Assembly (NCBI GenBank): GCA_029339505.1
Contig: JAQISU010000058.1
Span: forward strand, 2,048,001 to 2,112,000
DNA from: Unio delphinus
Lineage: Eukaryota; Mollusca; Bivalvia; Unionida; Unionidae
Direction: 5' to 3'
Length of the DNA: 64,000 bases
Positions 23,599 through 33,800 of the stretch are shown here, in pieces. The notes beneath the pieces were generated by a model, which saw only the letters and a list, made by a program, of their open reading frames with translations, made no database searches and was not told the origin of the DNA. The position numbers and the translations under genes are program-made. Each line of letters starts with the position of its first letter. Position 1 is the first letter of the stretch.

Positions 23599-24188
23599 TT
23601 AATAAACCGTTCCTGGTAGTCTCAGGCCTGATCCGTGAACGGATCTCCCGCTGTACCATGAATACGGTGTTCCTGGTAGTCTTAGACCCTTTCCGCTGTA
23701 CCATGAATACGGGGTTCCTGGTAGTCTTAGACCCTTTCCGCTGTACCATGAATACGGGGTTCCTGGTAGTCTTAGACCCTTTCCCTTTTTTTATACCCTT
23801 GACCTTTCTTCGGTTCATATGATTCAGCAATGCTCTGTACCGCTTTTGTTCCCAAGCCTCCAACTACCCCCAATGCGGCCGCTTTTGCCACTGCTGGGGC
23901 TGCTGCCGCAACCAATGCTGGTATTGCAGCAAACAACGGAAATATACCACCTGTTTTTATCATATTTTTGATAGCAGCCGAAGAGAGTGTGATCTGAACT
24001 CCTTTTTTATCCTTGAAAGCATCATTGAAATGTTTCACTTGACGAGTTGTCAGCGATAATTTATTTGCCCCGCCATTCATTTGATTAGGTTTCAACGTGA
24101 TTGTGGTTCCACATTGTTTAGCGGATTTTGATTGCAATTTTTTTAACTGACCAGGTGTCAATGACACATTGATATTACTATATGACAT
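23599..24188 (-). CDS. pX-like small virion protein with repeat tail behind an A7 frame break
   Basis: The main frame (24188-23772) gives 138 residues. It has LTPGQLKKL and two similar short repeats (SLTTRQVKHFNDA, TLSSAAIKNM), a hydrophobic Ala-rich segment (FAAIPALVAAAAPAVAKA) and a basic tail. This layout matches the small pX-like core or membrane protein common in Polintons. At a run of seven A (23786-23792, minus strand) a -1 shift opens a tail of three 15-residue repeats (GKGLRLPGTPYSW), ending at 23599. GKGL-type repeat tails are familiar in this family, so I regard the -1 product as the likely full protein. The start chosen is MSYSN rather than an upstream in-frame ATG. Confidence 0.6.
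23651..23790 (-). repeat. 45-bp x 3 in-gene tandem repeat
   Basis: Three 45-bp units containing GGTTCCTGGTAGTCTTAGAC and TGTACCATGAATACGG, with a fourth decayed copy at about 23608-23645. The period is a multiple of three, so each frame stays repetitive. In one frame it gives GKGLRLPG repeats. Confidence 0.9.
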
Positions 24189-24236
24189 TATACAAATACA
24201 GATTGATTCTAATGGAAAAATCCTTCGGATTTTCAA

Positions 24237-25658
24237 TCAAAGATTTTCTACTGGGGCATCTACCACTCTCATTCTTCCTCCAACACCTTCAAGTAGCATT
24301 GATTTATCACTGAGAATGACAGCAACCGCTCTATAATTAGCAATACCACCAGGAAGGGTTACACGGGCTCTGAAGTGTATATCAACGACAGATTGTCTCA
24401 CCAAGTCGAGATGTTCCAGCGAAAAGTAATAAATCGGATAGAGGCTTTTGAAATCCCATTGTGATATTTGCAAACCGGTATCCACATTTTGATCACGTGC
24501 CATAAATGACAACAGGTTATGATAGACACGTGCAATATGATTTTGACCGTAATCAAGTTGCACATCTTCAGATGGTTCCTGTTGTCCGTTTATTCTCAGT
24601 GAGACCTCTCTAACACCTAACTGATCAAATATCATATGACTTCGTTGTTGATTACCAACTCGATCATTATTCTGTAATGCAATAAATATATGACGTGGAG
24701 CTGAAACTCCTTGTTTTGATGCCAGGTGCCATGTGAATGTACCATCAACATTGTCTTGTTTAGTATCCGTAGTCACTGATAACCAACTCAATAACGACTT
24801 TCCTCCTTGGTCCATAAATGATAACAATTTTCCTTCTGCTGTGATTGATGGAGTTAACACTGGCATCCACAATGATAGTTTTGTTAAAACGACTTTACCA
24901 TCAGGAACAGCAGCATCACGCCATATTGCATCATTATCAGTACCCTTTCGTACAAGCGCTACTGTGTGTTTGGCTCCATAAATAACTTTTCGGACGTTTC
25001 TACAGAATCCGAATATATGATGCAGTGGAATTGCACATGAAAATTGTCGACGCTGTCCTTGTAATGTTGCTACGCGTGTTGCAAATCCTAGATTGTAAGT
25101 AGTAATAGTATTTATGACATCAAAATCACCAGCTGGTCTTGTATATCCGGCTGGTGCAGGATTAACTGAAGAAGCATGTGTTGCCTTGACTCTAGAATAC
25201 TGGTTGTGTTCAGCGTTATCAGTAATATCCTTTGCAAACATCATAGATGGACCCGCTGATCTTGTATAATCATCAGAATATCTTGCTAACCCTATGATTG
25301 TTGTAGCCACATCAACTTCACGGTCAATGGATTCAATTTCTTTTCCATCAATGAGATATCTAGCGCTTTCAAATAACGCCATGATACCGTTATTAACAAA
25401 ACCAACTCGGGTAGTTGGGCTAATGTCATATGGAGGATCATTATGAGCAGCATCATTTGTTACAAGTTCTCCTTCTACTTCAATAAACGCTTCACAAGGC
25501 AAAAAGTATTTACTGGTATCATGAACTTGAAGTTCAATTCGTGATCGGAGATCTGGTTGTACTGCGTGATAAGAATAAAATTGAAAATCGCGTACAGAAT
25601 CATCTTTACGCACTGGGGCATCCATATCAAATGCTGGATCAGATGACCTTTTGAACAT
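24237..25658 (-). CDS. Major capsid protein (double jelly roll, Polinton type)
   Basis: 473 residues, uninterrupted. It sits in the centre of the structural cluster. The sequence is beta-rich and has features I recognise from Polinton major capsid proteins: an N-terminal region with SYHAVQPDLRSRIELQV, a segment RYLIDGKEIE, RQFSCAIPLHHIFGF, and EGKLLSFMDQGG. A C-terminal strand-rich part contains DLVRQSVVDIHFRARV. Trimers of double jelly rolls build the hexagonal capsomers. It differs strongly from the major capsid protein remnant of element C, consistent with separate lineages. The assignment rests on family memory and position. A structure comparison would settle it. Confidence 0.8.
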   Translation of the reverse strand: MFKRSSDPAFDMDAPVRKDDSVRDFQFYSYHAVQPDLRSRIELQVHDTSKYFLPCEAFIEVEGELVTNDAAHNDPPYDISPTTRVGFVNNGIMALFESARYLIDGKEIESIDREVDVATTIIGLARYSDDYTRSAGPSMMFAKDITDNAEHNQYSRVKATHASSVNPAPAGYTRPAGDFDVINTITTYNLGFATRVATLQGQRRQFSCAIPLHHIFGFCRNVRKVIYGAKHTVALVRKGTDNDAIWRDAAVPDGKVVLTKLSLWMPVLTPSITAEGKLLSFMDQGGKSLLSWLSVTTDTKQDNVDGTFTWHLASKQGVSAPRHIFIALQNNDRVGNQQRSHMIFDQLGVREVSLRINGQQEPSEDVQLDYGQNHIARVYHNLLSFMARDQNVDTGLQISQWDFKSLYPIYYFSLEHLDLVRQSVVDIHFRARVTLPGGIANYRAVAVILSDKSMLLEGVGGRMRVVDAPVENL

Positions 25659-25712
25659 TTTATTCTATTTATCAGAGTCTAAATCGGATTTTCCATTTCA
25701 TCGTGAAAAACG

Positions 25713-26159
25713 CTAGCGTTTTCGTCGTGGTTTTTTAAAGCCACTTCCTGCTATCATGTTTGCTGTCATGTTATTTTGGTCCTCTTGATTTACCATCGAC
25801 GCTAGTTTTTCATCTACTGCGTTATTTATAATTTTACTAACACTTGCAGGCATCTCTGCTGTAGATGGCAATGGTACCTGTTTCTCTTTTCGTCTCACTA
25901 ATGATGTTATTTTATCCTTCGCAGTTGAAAACGCTTTCCCGGCAAGATCTCCAACAGTACTAATACCCTTATCACGAATAACATCAATGGCTTTCATTCC
26001 TAGTTGTTTAGCTAACGGCATCACTTTTGGGGCCGTTCTTGAAAAGAATCCTAAAATGGTCTTGCCGAGGCCATCTCCGTAGTATGCTCTATAAACTGGA
26101 AACCGTGAATTAACTACATAGACGAGGGTTGGTTTATCATGATTGTAGTGTATAATCAT
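25713..26159 (-). CDS. pVI-like small basic virion protein
   Basis: 148 residues. The N-terminus has YRAYYGDGLGKTILGFF. GDGLG resembles the Gly-rich sites cut by adenain-type proteases, and it is followed by an amphipathic, membrane-active-looking helix. The C-terminus is basic (SGFKKPRRKR). The arrangement resembles adenovirus pVI-like proteins of Polintons, which are freed by the viral protease and disrupt membranes on entry. That function is inferred. Its position directly upstream of the major capsid gene agrees, as in element C. Confidence 0.65.
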   Translation of the reverse strand: MIIHYNHDKPTLVYVVNSRFPVYRAYYGDGLGKTILGFFSRTAPKVMPLAKQLGMKAIDVIRDKGISTVGDLAGKAFSTAKDKITSLVRRKEKQVPLPSTAEMPASVSKIINNAVDEKLASMVNQEDQNNMTANMIAGSGFKKPRRKR

Positions 26160-26193
26160 CTTGTTATAAAACTAGTAGTTTTTTAATTAGTGA

Positions 26194-27167
26194 TCAATCG
26201 CTGTAATAACCATGGGCATCTTTGTGATTTTCAACTAACTCAGCAATGAGTTTTCGATATACATTAATGTCCATGATACCACCGGCAAATAATCGTCTAC
26301 AGATATCAGCTGCTTCATTAATTATTTCCGGTGAGTTATTTCCGGCTCGTTTCCCTCCGATGAGGACTTCTAACCGTGATATATCACTGAGAATGTTACC
26401 AGGACAAGTAACGCTAGTGTTTTCAACTATTCCGCTACCTAAATACTTATCTTCAGTTGACTCCTCTTCATCCTCTTTAACTACTATATTCATTTGATTT
26501 ATTCTACTCAATACTTTGTCTTTAAAACTCTCAAAATCATTGCGGTTACCTTCTGTGATTTTAAATCTACCACGGTTTGCCAAGTATATTTTTTTTATCC
26601 AATTCTCGTCGTTTTTTATATACTCTTTATACTCTTTGTTTACAGCTATTTCTCTTTGATCGAGTGGAAAATTCCACACGGTAAATTTAATTAAATTATT
26701 GTCATTTTTAAAACTTTTAATTATGTTGTATGAATAGTTTGTAAATATACTTTGCGGTGAATACATTTTTGATATAGTAACGTCTTCTTCCTCTTCTTGT
26801 TTTCTTGCAATAGCACCTAGTTCTTCTAGTACTTGCTCTTTTTTTTGTTGTTGCCGTGAAGTAGCTACTATATCCACTGGAAGTGTTTTTAATGATTTTT
26901 TTGTTTGTTTAGTTCTTTTTGCTATTTTTTTAACACAGGGAGAAAAGTCTCTTCTTGTTTTTTTCCTTGCTCAGAGAGTGTTGACACTATCTGTTTCGTT
27001 GTTGTAGTTATTGGTTTAAACAATTCTTCAGATCCTGCAGCAAAATCAGTCTGAAGACTCTGTCGTTCTTGCAGTTTATTCCTGACAGAGTCGCGAATTG
27101 GTATAAATTTCTTAATTGCATCTAGTCGCTCACGAGCAAATCGGGTCGTTAATGCTTCATTGACCAT
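26194..27167 (-). CDS. Polinton coiled-coil protein in two frames joined at an A7 run
   Basis: The first frame (27167-26922, 81 aa) is helical and charged: RFARERLDAIKKFIPIRDSV, then FKPITTTTKQIV. It stops at TAG immediately after a run of seven A (26925-26931, minus strand). A -1 shift there enters the long frame that runs to 26194 without any ATG near its beginning. That frame contains SRLEVLIGGKRAGNNSPEI followed by INEAADICRRLFAGG, a block I associate with a conserved Polinton protein of unknown function. One protein of about 320 residues made by slippage, or a single-base indel, is more plausible than two genes. Confidence 0.55.
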
Positions 27168-27653
27168 TATTTGAAATCAGAAACCATTTTTCAATTGCAA
27201 AACAATTTTCCCCATCGATGATTCCATCCTTAACGGTCCAATTTTTTATTGCTGTGAAATATTTTTATTTTTTATCCATTGATTTTGCCTGTTTTTGACA
27301 GTTTTGGTGGTTTTCAGTTGAAAATCTCAAAGAGATTTTACAGTCAAATAGTCGATTTTACATGGGATTTTCCATAAGGAAAAGCTGTTAAAACTCATTT
27401 TTGATGATTTTTAGCCATTTTTCATCAATTTTTGCCTGTTTTCAGTGATGTTTGGTCATTTTTCATCGATTTTCATCAAAAAACCTCGTAGGGTCAAGTA
27501 GTCGATTTCCATAGGGAAAAGTTCTTAAAAGTTAGGATTCTATTTTATTTTCGCAGTGTGAAATATTTTCACTGATTCAATCAAAAAATGACAAAAAAAT
27601 GAAAATCTCAAGGAGATTTTACTGTCTGACAAAATCTTTTGAGGGTCGGTCAA
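27168..27653. other. Gene-free spacer with palindromes, element B
   Basis: 486 bp without a gene. It contains two near-copies of a short palindrome, AAAATCTCAAAGAGATTTTA (27325) and AAAATCTCAAGGAGATTTTA (about 27601). It also has repeats of TTTTTCATCRATTTT and two related blocks with AGTCGATTT...AAGGAAAAG. These may be regulatory or structural RNA signals between genes of the structural cluster. Confidence 0.5.
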
Positions 27654-28010
27654 TCAAAATAGTTCATTTTCTTGAATTAACGCTCGTAAGTTTCTAATTT
27701 TAGAATTAACTTCCTTTTTCAATTCATATTCGTTACCCAATTCTTTTCGCATTCCTTCCACGATAGTATATAACGGAACAAACACATCTACTTCACTGGA
27801 AAATGCAAGAGAGTCTCGAATAGAATTTTGAATTTTTTTGATGAGTGCATATTTCTTTGGTAACATATACTTGTTAGTGCTAACTCCGTATTCTATATCC
27901 TGAAAATCCGACTTGATTTGATCAGGATTTAACCCATCTGACAATTTAATATCCTGATTTTTCAATTTTCCAATTTCAACTATGATGCTATTCATAATTT
28001 CAGAATTCAT
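27654..28010 (-). CDS. Unrecognised helical Polinton protein
   Basis: 118 residues, starting MNSEIMNSIIVEIGKL and ending RALIQENELF. It is mostly helical and charged, with no motif I recognise. It is the first gene of the leftward structural cluster. Just upstream lies an array of about seven 34-bp repeats, each containing TATATA. Codon usage and length fit a real gene. Confidence 0.5.
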   Translation of the reverse strand: MNSEIMNSIIVEIGKLKNQDIKLSDGLNPDQIKSDFQDIEYGVSTNKYMLPKKYALIKKIQNSIRDSLAFSSEVDVFVPLYTIVEGMRKELGNEYELKKEVNSKIRNLRALIQENELF

Positions 28011-28044
28011 ATATGATAATACATATTTCTAATTCATTTTTCAA

Positions 28045-28292
28045 AAATAAATGAGCCGTTAATATTTTTAAAATTCAGTCTGTATATATAACTATCTTTT
28101 TTAAAATTCAGTCTGTATATATAACTATCTTTTTTAAAAATTCAGTCTGTATATATAAATATCTTTTTTAAAAATTCAGTCTGTATATATAACTATCTTT
28201 TTTAAAAATTCAGTCTGTATATATAAATATCTTTTTTAAAAATTCAGTCTGTATATATAAATATATTTTTTAAAATTCAGTCTGTATATATA
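28045..28292. repeat. 34-bp x 7 tandem array with TATA motifs
   Basis: Units contain TTTTTAAAAATTCAGTCTGT followed by ATATATAA. It sits upstream of the first leftward structural gene, so on the minus strand every unit offers a TATATA sequence. This could be a multi-copy promoter or enhancer for the structural cluster. Confidence 0.85.
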
Positions 28293-28342
28293 AATATAAA
28301 TGCAGACAAAAATAAATAACAACCATGATGAGCGTTTATCAG

Positions 28343-28462
28343 TCATTTGGCCCCCTTGATATAGGCCACTGTGTCTTTCATAGGGTTCTTTCTATGAGTA
28401 TTTCCATTTTTTTTCTGAGATTTCTTTGATCTCGATTTGACACTATTTGGCCGGTAATTCAT
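28343..28462 (-). CDS. Possible 39-aa basic protein
   Basis: A short open frame (MNYRPNSVKSRSKKSQKKNG...) with about 30 percent Lys/Arg, ending YIKGAK. It has no recognisable domain. A DNA-condensing or protamine-like role is conceivable because related viruses encode tiny basic core proteins, but there is no further evidence. Confidence 0.3.
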   Translation of the reverse strand: MNYRPNSVKSRSKKSQKKNGNTHRKNPMKDTVAYIKGAK

Positions 28463-28535
28463 TTTTGAACACCATACGGGGCTACCCAAATGTGACGGAG
28501 AGCTAATTACATCCATGGATGTTATTTATTTTAGG

Positions 28536-28763
28536 TCATTTATATTTACATTCACCGGAAACATATTCCCCTAAGAGTGAATCTAACTCGTCAAATAACG
28601 GGTTAGAATCACAAGAGGGTATGTTTACGTGAAATGACCTAGAGGTTACATATATACGACAACACATCTTTGGAACTCCTTGGTTGCCTTCACATCCAAG
28701 TAAGCCCAAAGGAAACCCGAAACATACATCTCCGGAAGGGAGGCCTAACGTGGCAAACGCCAT
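28536..28763 (-). CDS. Possible 75-aa gene with CRE-containing promoter
   Basis: The frame starts at an ATG in AAGATGGCG context and encodes a Cys-containing protein (PKMCCRIYV). It has an acidic, leucine-rich C-terminal stretch (LFDELDSLLGEY). A perfect CRE palindrome TGACGTCA lies 30 bp upstream (28793-28800), and AATAAA follows just after the stop on the same strand. The arrangement resembles an early viral transcription unit. The acidic stretch resembles an activation-domain or co-regulator-binding motif, which is inference. No homologue is recognised. Confidence 0.4.
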   Translation of the reverse strand: MAFATLGLPSGDVCFGFPLGLLGCEGNQGVPKMCCRIYVTSRSFHVNIPSCDSNPLFDELDSLLGEYVSGECKYK

Positions 28764-28792
28764 CTTAGACCGCCCAGAAGATATGCTTGGGG

Positions 28793-28800
28793 TGACGTCA
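28793..28800 (-). promoter_or_regulatory. CRE/ATF palindrome TGACGTCA (element B)
   Basis: A perfect 8-bp CREB/ATF site within GGTGACGTCAC, 30 bp upstream of the possible 75-aa gene. An identical site precedes a gene start in element C (41082-41089). Confidence 0.5.
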
Positions 28801-28804
28801 CAAC

Positions 28805-30110
28805 ATATACTTAATTAAGGACAGCACAAATACCGTATATATTTCCACTCGAGTGTTGTGGCAAATTGTAGGTATACATATACTTAATTAACTTAATTAA
28901 GGACAGCACAAATACCGTATATATCTCCATTCAGATTGTAGGTATACATATACTTAATTAACTTAATTAAGGATGGATTATAATTCAATGATGATGTAAT
29001 GATGATGGGACGGCACAGACATCACAAACATGAAACGACGGGGCTGATTTTCAAAGGCCAATTCGACCAATCAAAGCAACCCATGAAATTAAACCCGGTT
29101 GCATGATTGAGTAAAAGTCAACCACGCACACGTGTCAATGGCGTGGGTTATTTTTTGACTGGTCGAATTGGCCTTGAAAGCCCCAGCTTTACACCTTTCA
29201 TTTAGTATATAAGGTGACTAATACAGCAGCGTCAATCCACAGAGTGTGTTATTTTATTTTCTTGAATTACTTGTTAATGGTGCTTCACAGTATTTAAATG
29301 AGACAGAATATTTGCATAAAGCACTAAAAAAAAGAATATAATCGTTTGAAAACATTTTATATTTGATTTCTTTTCTAATTAATTATAGCCCAAGCCGCTG
29401 AATCACAATTTAGGGGGAAATAACCCACGCCATAATTTTTATAGATGTAGCCGCTCTCTAGGTGCCATGTCGGTATCCTCTTTTTTTTAAAAATCTTTAT
29501 TCAATATTTACATATTAAATTATACAAATGATAGTCAACCCCCCCCCCCCCCCCCCAACACCCGTCATTCATACACACATTTTCACCACACTCACTACAT
29601 ACAGACATTTAAAAACACTTATATTTACACACAATAGTAGAAACATATATGAGTAGGTGGGAGGGGTTGTTATTCCCTCCCTTATCAACCCGACACCATC
29701 TAAGGGAGAGAGTATATAAAGGGAATTAATACAGCAATCCGCACGGTATGCTATTTTATTTTCTTGAATTACTTATTTATGGTGTTTCACAGTATTTAAA
29801 TGAGACAGCATATTTGACTTAAACACTAAAACAAAGAATATAATGGTTTGAAAACATTTCTTTTCTTACAATACAATGCCCACCGCTGAATCACAATAAC
29901 CCATAAAACAAGTTAACACAATCTAAGGGAGAAAGTATACACGTGTGTTATCCTGTAACGCCTGCATCTCCGGATCACATCCTATGTTTATGAAATACGC
30001 ATTAATCGCACGTGAGACAGAATATTTGACTTAAACACTAAAAAAAAAGAAAATATTTCTTTTCCTATAAAAAAATACCCAGCCGCTAAATCACAATGAT
30101 AACTCCCTTG
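28805..30110. repeat. Regulatory-looking repeat region between the two halves of element B
   Basis: No gene seen. It holds two nearly identical copies of a block with TTAATTAAGGACAGCACAAA and TACCGTATATAT (28811-28975). It also holds a fold-back (29039-29187) and three related blocks (29204-29425, 29705-29910, 30012-30105). The blocks share TATATAA, ATTTTATTTTCTTGAATTAC and CAGTATTTAAATGAGACAG, then CCGCTRAATCACAAT. A C17 run lies near 29540. Repeated TATA-bearing blocks suggest promoters or short transcripts, or an origin. Confidence 0.6.
29039..29187. repeat. Fold-back (inverted repeat) within element B
   Basis: Arms of about 43 bp share GGCCAATTCGACCA, with GGGGCT at the outer and AACCC at the inner ends, around a 60-bp loop. 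The loop has a second small inverted repeat (CCACGC/GCGTGG). It could be a MITE-like insertion, a cruciform or an origin element. Confidence 0.75.
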
Positions 30111-30312
30111 GTTATATCCATTGGTTATATTTAAGAGTTGTCTCCCTTGGTGTTATAGACATACGAAAATCGAATTTTTTGTCCTGTCTATTTTGAAATG
30201 GTAAAGAATTATTCTGAGAATCGGAATCAATATAACCATCCTTGATTCTATTATTCAAGAATTAAGTTATCATTCAACACCTACAGAGAACATTAAATGT
30301 TCACATATTAAT

Positions 30313-30793
30313 CTATCTATCTGACTGATCAAATACCACAAATCCAACTGGATTCTTCAATCTGCGGTTTCTGATAATACCATTACGGAATGCTTCATAA
30401 TTAACAAGCACGGGTGAGGTCTGAATTCTTGGTTCATTTGTATAATAACACTATTTTGCTAATTCATTGTTTGGTTTAATTATAAGTCTCTGTATATAAT
30501 CTTGAGGAGTCTTTACTATTTTGTCATCGTTGGGGTCAATGACAGTATTTTTTTATTCTTTTATCATAATAGCGTTTTAGTTCCCTGTATCGTTTGCCGC
30601 CACACATAACACATAATTGCGACTTCCCCCTGACCCCAACCCCACATCGAATACAGGGTAACGGACCAAGGCTTCCACGACGAAAGCTTTGCATATGATA
30701 CCAACAGAATTCATTTCTGCATGATTTGTTACACGGTGTCACTGATCCAATCATAAGCCATTTGCAATGATTCATTATACTTAAATCTTTCAT
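30313..30793 (-). pseudogene. Small zinc-binding Polinton protein, frame-broken
   Basis: The first 85 residues have a Cys/His cluster: PCNKSC..EFCWYH, then PCIRCGVG and QLCVMCGG, followed by a basic Arg/Lys/Tyr tail. This looks like two small zinc-binding modules of a kind seen in Polintons and large DNA viruses. The frame ends just after a run of seven A (30548-30554, minus strand). One base less there would continue for about 75 codons (QDYIQRLIIKPNNE, then LVNYEAFRNGIIRN) to 30313, with one TAG at 30451-30453. It is divergent from the replicase, with only 24 bp between start codons. Confidence 0.55.
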
Positions 30794-30817
30794 TTAAATG
30801 CTTGTTTTAATTATAGT
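30794..30817. promoter_or_regulatory. Divergent intergenic of zinc protein and replicase
   Basis: Only 24 bp, A/T-rich (TTTAATTATAG), separate the start codons of the leftward zinc protein and the rightward replicase. Any promoters must overlap the coding sequences. Confidence 0.4.
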
Positions 30818-33800
30818 ATGGAGGAGTTCGAGAGATTATCGAAAATTAAGCCCTGGAAAAGTGTTCAATTCAATCTTGATAGAGTTTCTGATACACCAAA
30901 GAATAAAATTCTTGATAGAACCTTGATTAGTAAAATCAGAGACTGTTTAAATGAATTCAAGCGTGATGGGGCAGCTCATTGTTGGTCAACATTTCGAATT
31001 GATGGTGTTGTTGACGCTACCATGAATGATGAAAAAGCAGCAGTGATAATCTCACGTCTTGGGGAAGAAAGAAATTTTTTTCGAATAAAATTTCTTATCC
31101 GTGATAATGGAAAATGGATCATTAGGGACAAATACGAGCATATTCTTAAGGACAAAAAAACTGTCACTGTGACTCAGGATTCAAAACCAGGAATTTTGAC
31201 TGGAATTGACAAACCCTACTACGAAAGATCTTATCCTGTCACAGCAGTTGTTTACGGGATCTATCCGCTCAATGAAAAACCTGATATTTCAAAACTAGCA
31301 CCCATGAAATATTCGACAGGGCTCAATTGTGTAGCAACACGAATAATAGAACACTTCACAAATGCGTCCCGGGGAAATAAACTAACTGATCTAAGACGAA
31401 AAAAAAATAACCGAATGGGAACTGACAGTGAAACAGCATGGGGCAACAATTCAAGATATAGCCAAATTAGAAAAATCATTGAGATTTCCAATATCGGTAA
31501 GGACAATCACCGGAGAAGTATTATACGAATCGAAATATAAATCAAAAGGGACTCCCATTGAAATTATTGATCATAACGCGCACGCGTGGTCATCTGCAGT
31601 AACAATATTCCCACGGGATAGAACCGTAAAATATCTGTTTGGAACCGAAGAGTTTTTTTCAGAGCAGAAATTATTTGATGCTATTTACCATTTGAGTAAA
31701 AACGATTCTGTGTCAGTGTGGCTATTTCATAGTACTTCAGACGAAGAATGTAGATTTGATCAGTTTGTAAGGCCCAACGGAGAATTGTACCGTACTGAAG
31801 AGCTGCATAATCAAATGAAACAACTAGCTAGTGAATTTTCTCCCCAGAGTTCTCTGGGGGAAGACAACGATCAATTATTAGCAAACTGTTTTACAGTACC
31901 ATCAGTTGCAGCACATTTTGCTAGAAAGAAAAACGCGTGGAAACCAACCCGAAGTGAGTTCTTATCAGATGTCAAATTGTCCTGTCTTGAATACAGCCAT
32001 GGAGGATTATGGAACACAAAATACACCGCTGATACCGTTATTTCAGTTGATATGATTGCATGTTATCCAGGAAGTTTTCTTGGGTATGGAGAGTGTGAGA
32101 AATATTTCAAACGATTTGGACACCCTACACACGAAATGACCCGTGTTGCTATTAATGGACCACTGCCACATTTCGATTTAACCGGATTCGCTTGTGTAGC
32201 ATCATTTGAAATGGCTGAAGGGCTTCATCCGTGTAGTTATCTTTGGATTGGTAAACACATGTCTGAAAAACACTGGACGCCAATAGTGTTATTACGGTAT
32301 ATGCTTGATTGTAAGATGTTAAAATCATTAATTGTCAGTGAAGCAATTATATCCTATCGAGCACAGAAATCAGTCTGGTTACCACAACCTGATCTAGAAA
32401 AAATAATTAGCGAAGAGCGAAAACTGTTTCCTGATTTTAATGAACAACAAATCATGGATTGGTCCAGACAGTTATTTGAAATCAGAAACAATGAAGCAAA
32501 AGACCTTGGACGAAGAATAATCGGTAAATTTACCCAAGGTGGCAAAGATGATAATACGAGATATTCTTCACGATTGATTATATACAATGCTGAATACGAT
32601 TTTGTAATCGCGGATCTAACGAATAGGGGCTGATATGTCAATCGTAAGGACGCATTTATGTCCGATGGAACCAAATTGGGTACAATTGTTACTTACACTG
32701 ATGGATACAATCCGCATTACACACATTTGAGAGCTTCTATGCTTGGTTATGCTTCTATTAATTTATTTTCAATGATCAATAGATTTCCTACCACCGCAGT
32801 TAGAGTTGCTACTGACTCATTTTACATAAATAGCAAAATGGCTGATTTTAAGGCCACTGGCAACGAGAATTGGGGGTCATGGAGAATTAAGAAAGAAATG
32901 CTTCATGATTATATTCCATCAGCAGATGTTACCATTGAAAATAATTACTTAGAAAGCAATCAGTGTTCAGAATTTTCTAGTGCACCACCGATTTCTGATC
33001 CAATATGCCTGTATAAAACAGTTTATTTAAACGGCTGTGGTGGGTCAGGAAAAACAACCCGGGCAATTGAGTTATTTCGTGTTTCCAATCCAAACATGAT
33101 AGTACTAACACCGACTCACAGACTTGCAAGAGAAATGATACAGAGAGGGGTAAATGCCTGCACTTATCATAGTTTCTTTAGATGGAAGGGAGATAAATGG
33201 ACTCCTGAGCGCATGGGAGAGAAATTTATTCCTGAAATTATCATTTGGGATGAAATAGACACAGTGTCCGAAGATGTCTTAAAAATATTTCTTGAGTGGT
33301 TGTTATTGAAGAATACAAAAGTCGTCATGTGCGGGGATCACGGCCAACCACCACCATTTGTCGGTGCATCCCCCCCATGAATGGCTAAAGGGTTTTGTAG
33401 ACTATTATGAAGAAATTGATACCGATCATAGATCACTTGATAATGAATTAAAAGAATTGAAGAAACTAATTAGATTACAACCGGATAAAATCCAGTGTGA
33501 AATAGCGCGTGAAATAATTTCGGAAACTCCCATGAATGAGTTTTGGGAAGCGTGGAGACCAAATGATTTAATCATTGCAAGTAGAAAAATAGTCAGGGAC
33601 ACACTTCAGATGAAGTTATTTGAATTGCATAAACAAAAATTTGCAACACTTCCAGTGCCCCTCTGTTATAGGCCATCGGATACACGAAAACAGAACATCG
33701 AAGTTGATATTCCAGGCCTGACAGAGTCAAGGCGTGAAAAGCAGATTCTCGTATTAAATGATATTGTGCTGGTTGATATCAATGTCGTTGAAGATGCATT

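Noticed and set aside
23561..23863. Longer N-terminus for the protease of element B
   Set aside because: It consists of the 45-bp DNA repeat read in another frame. The family-like start is at 23560.
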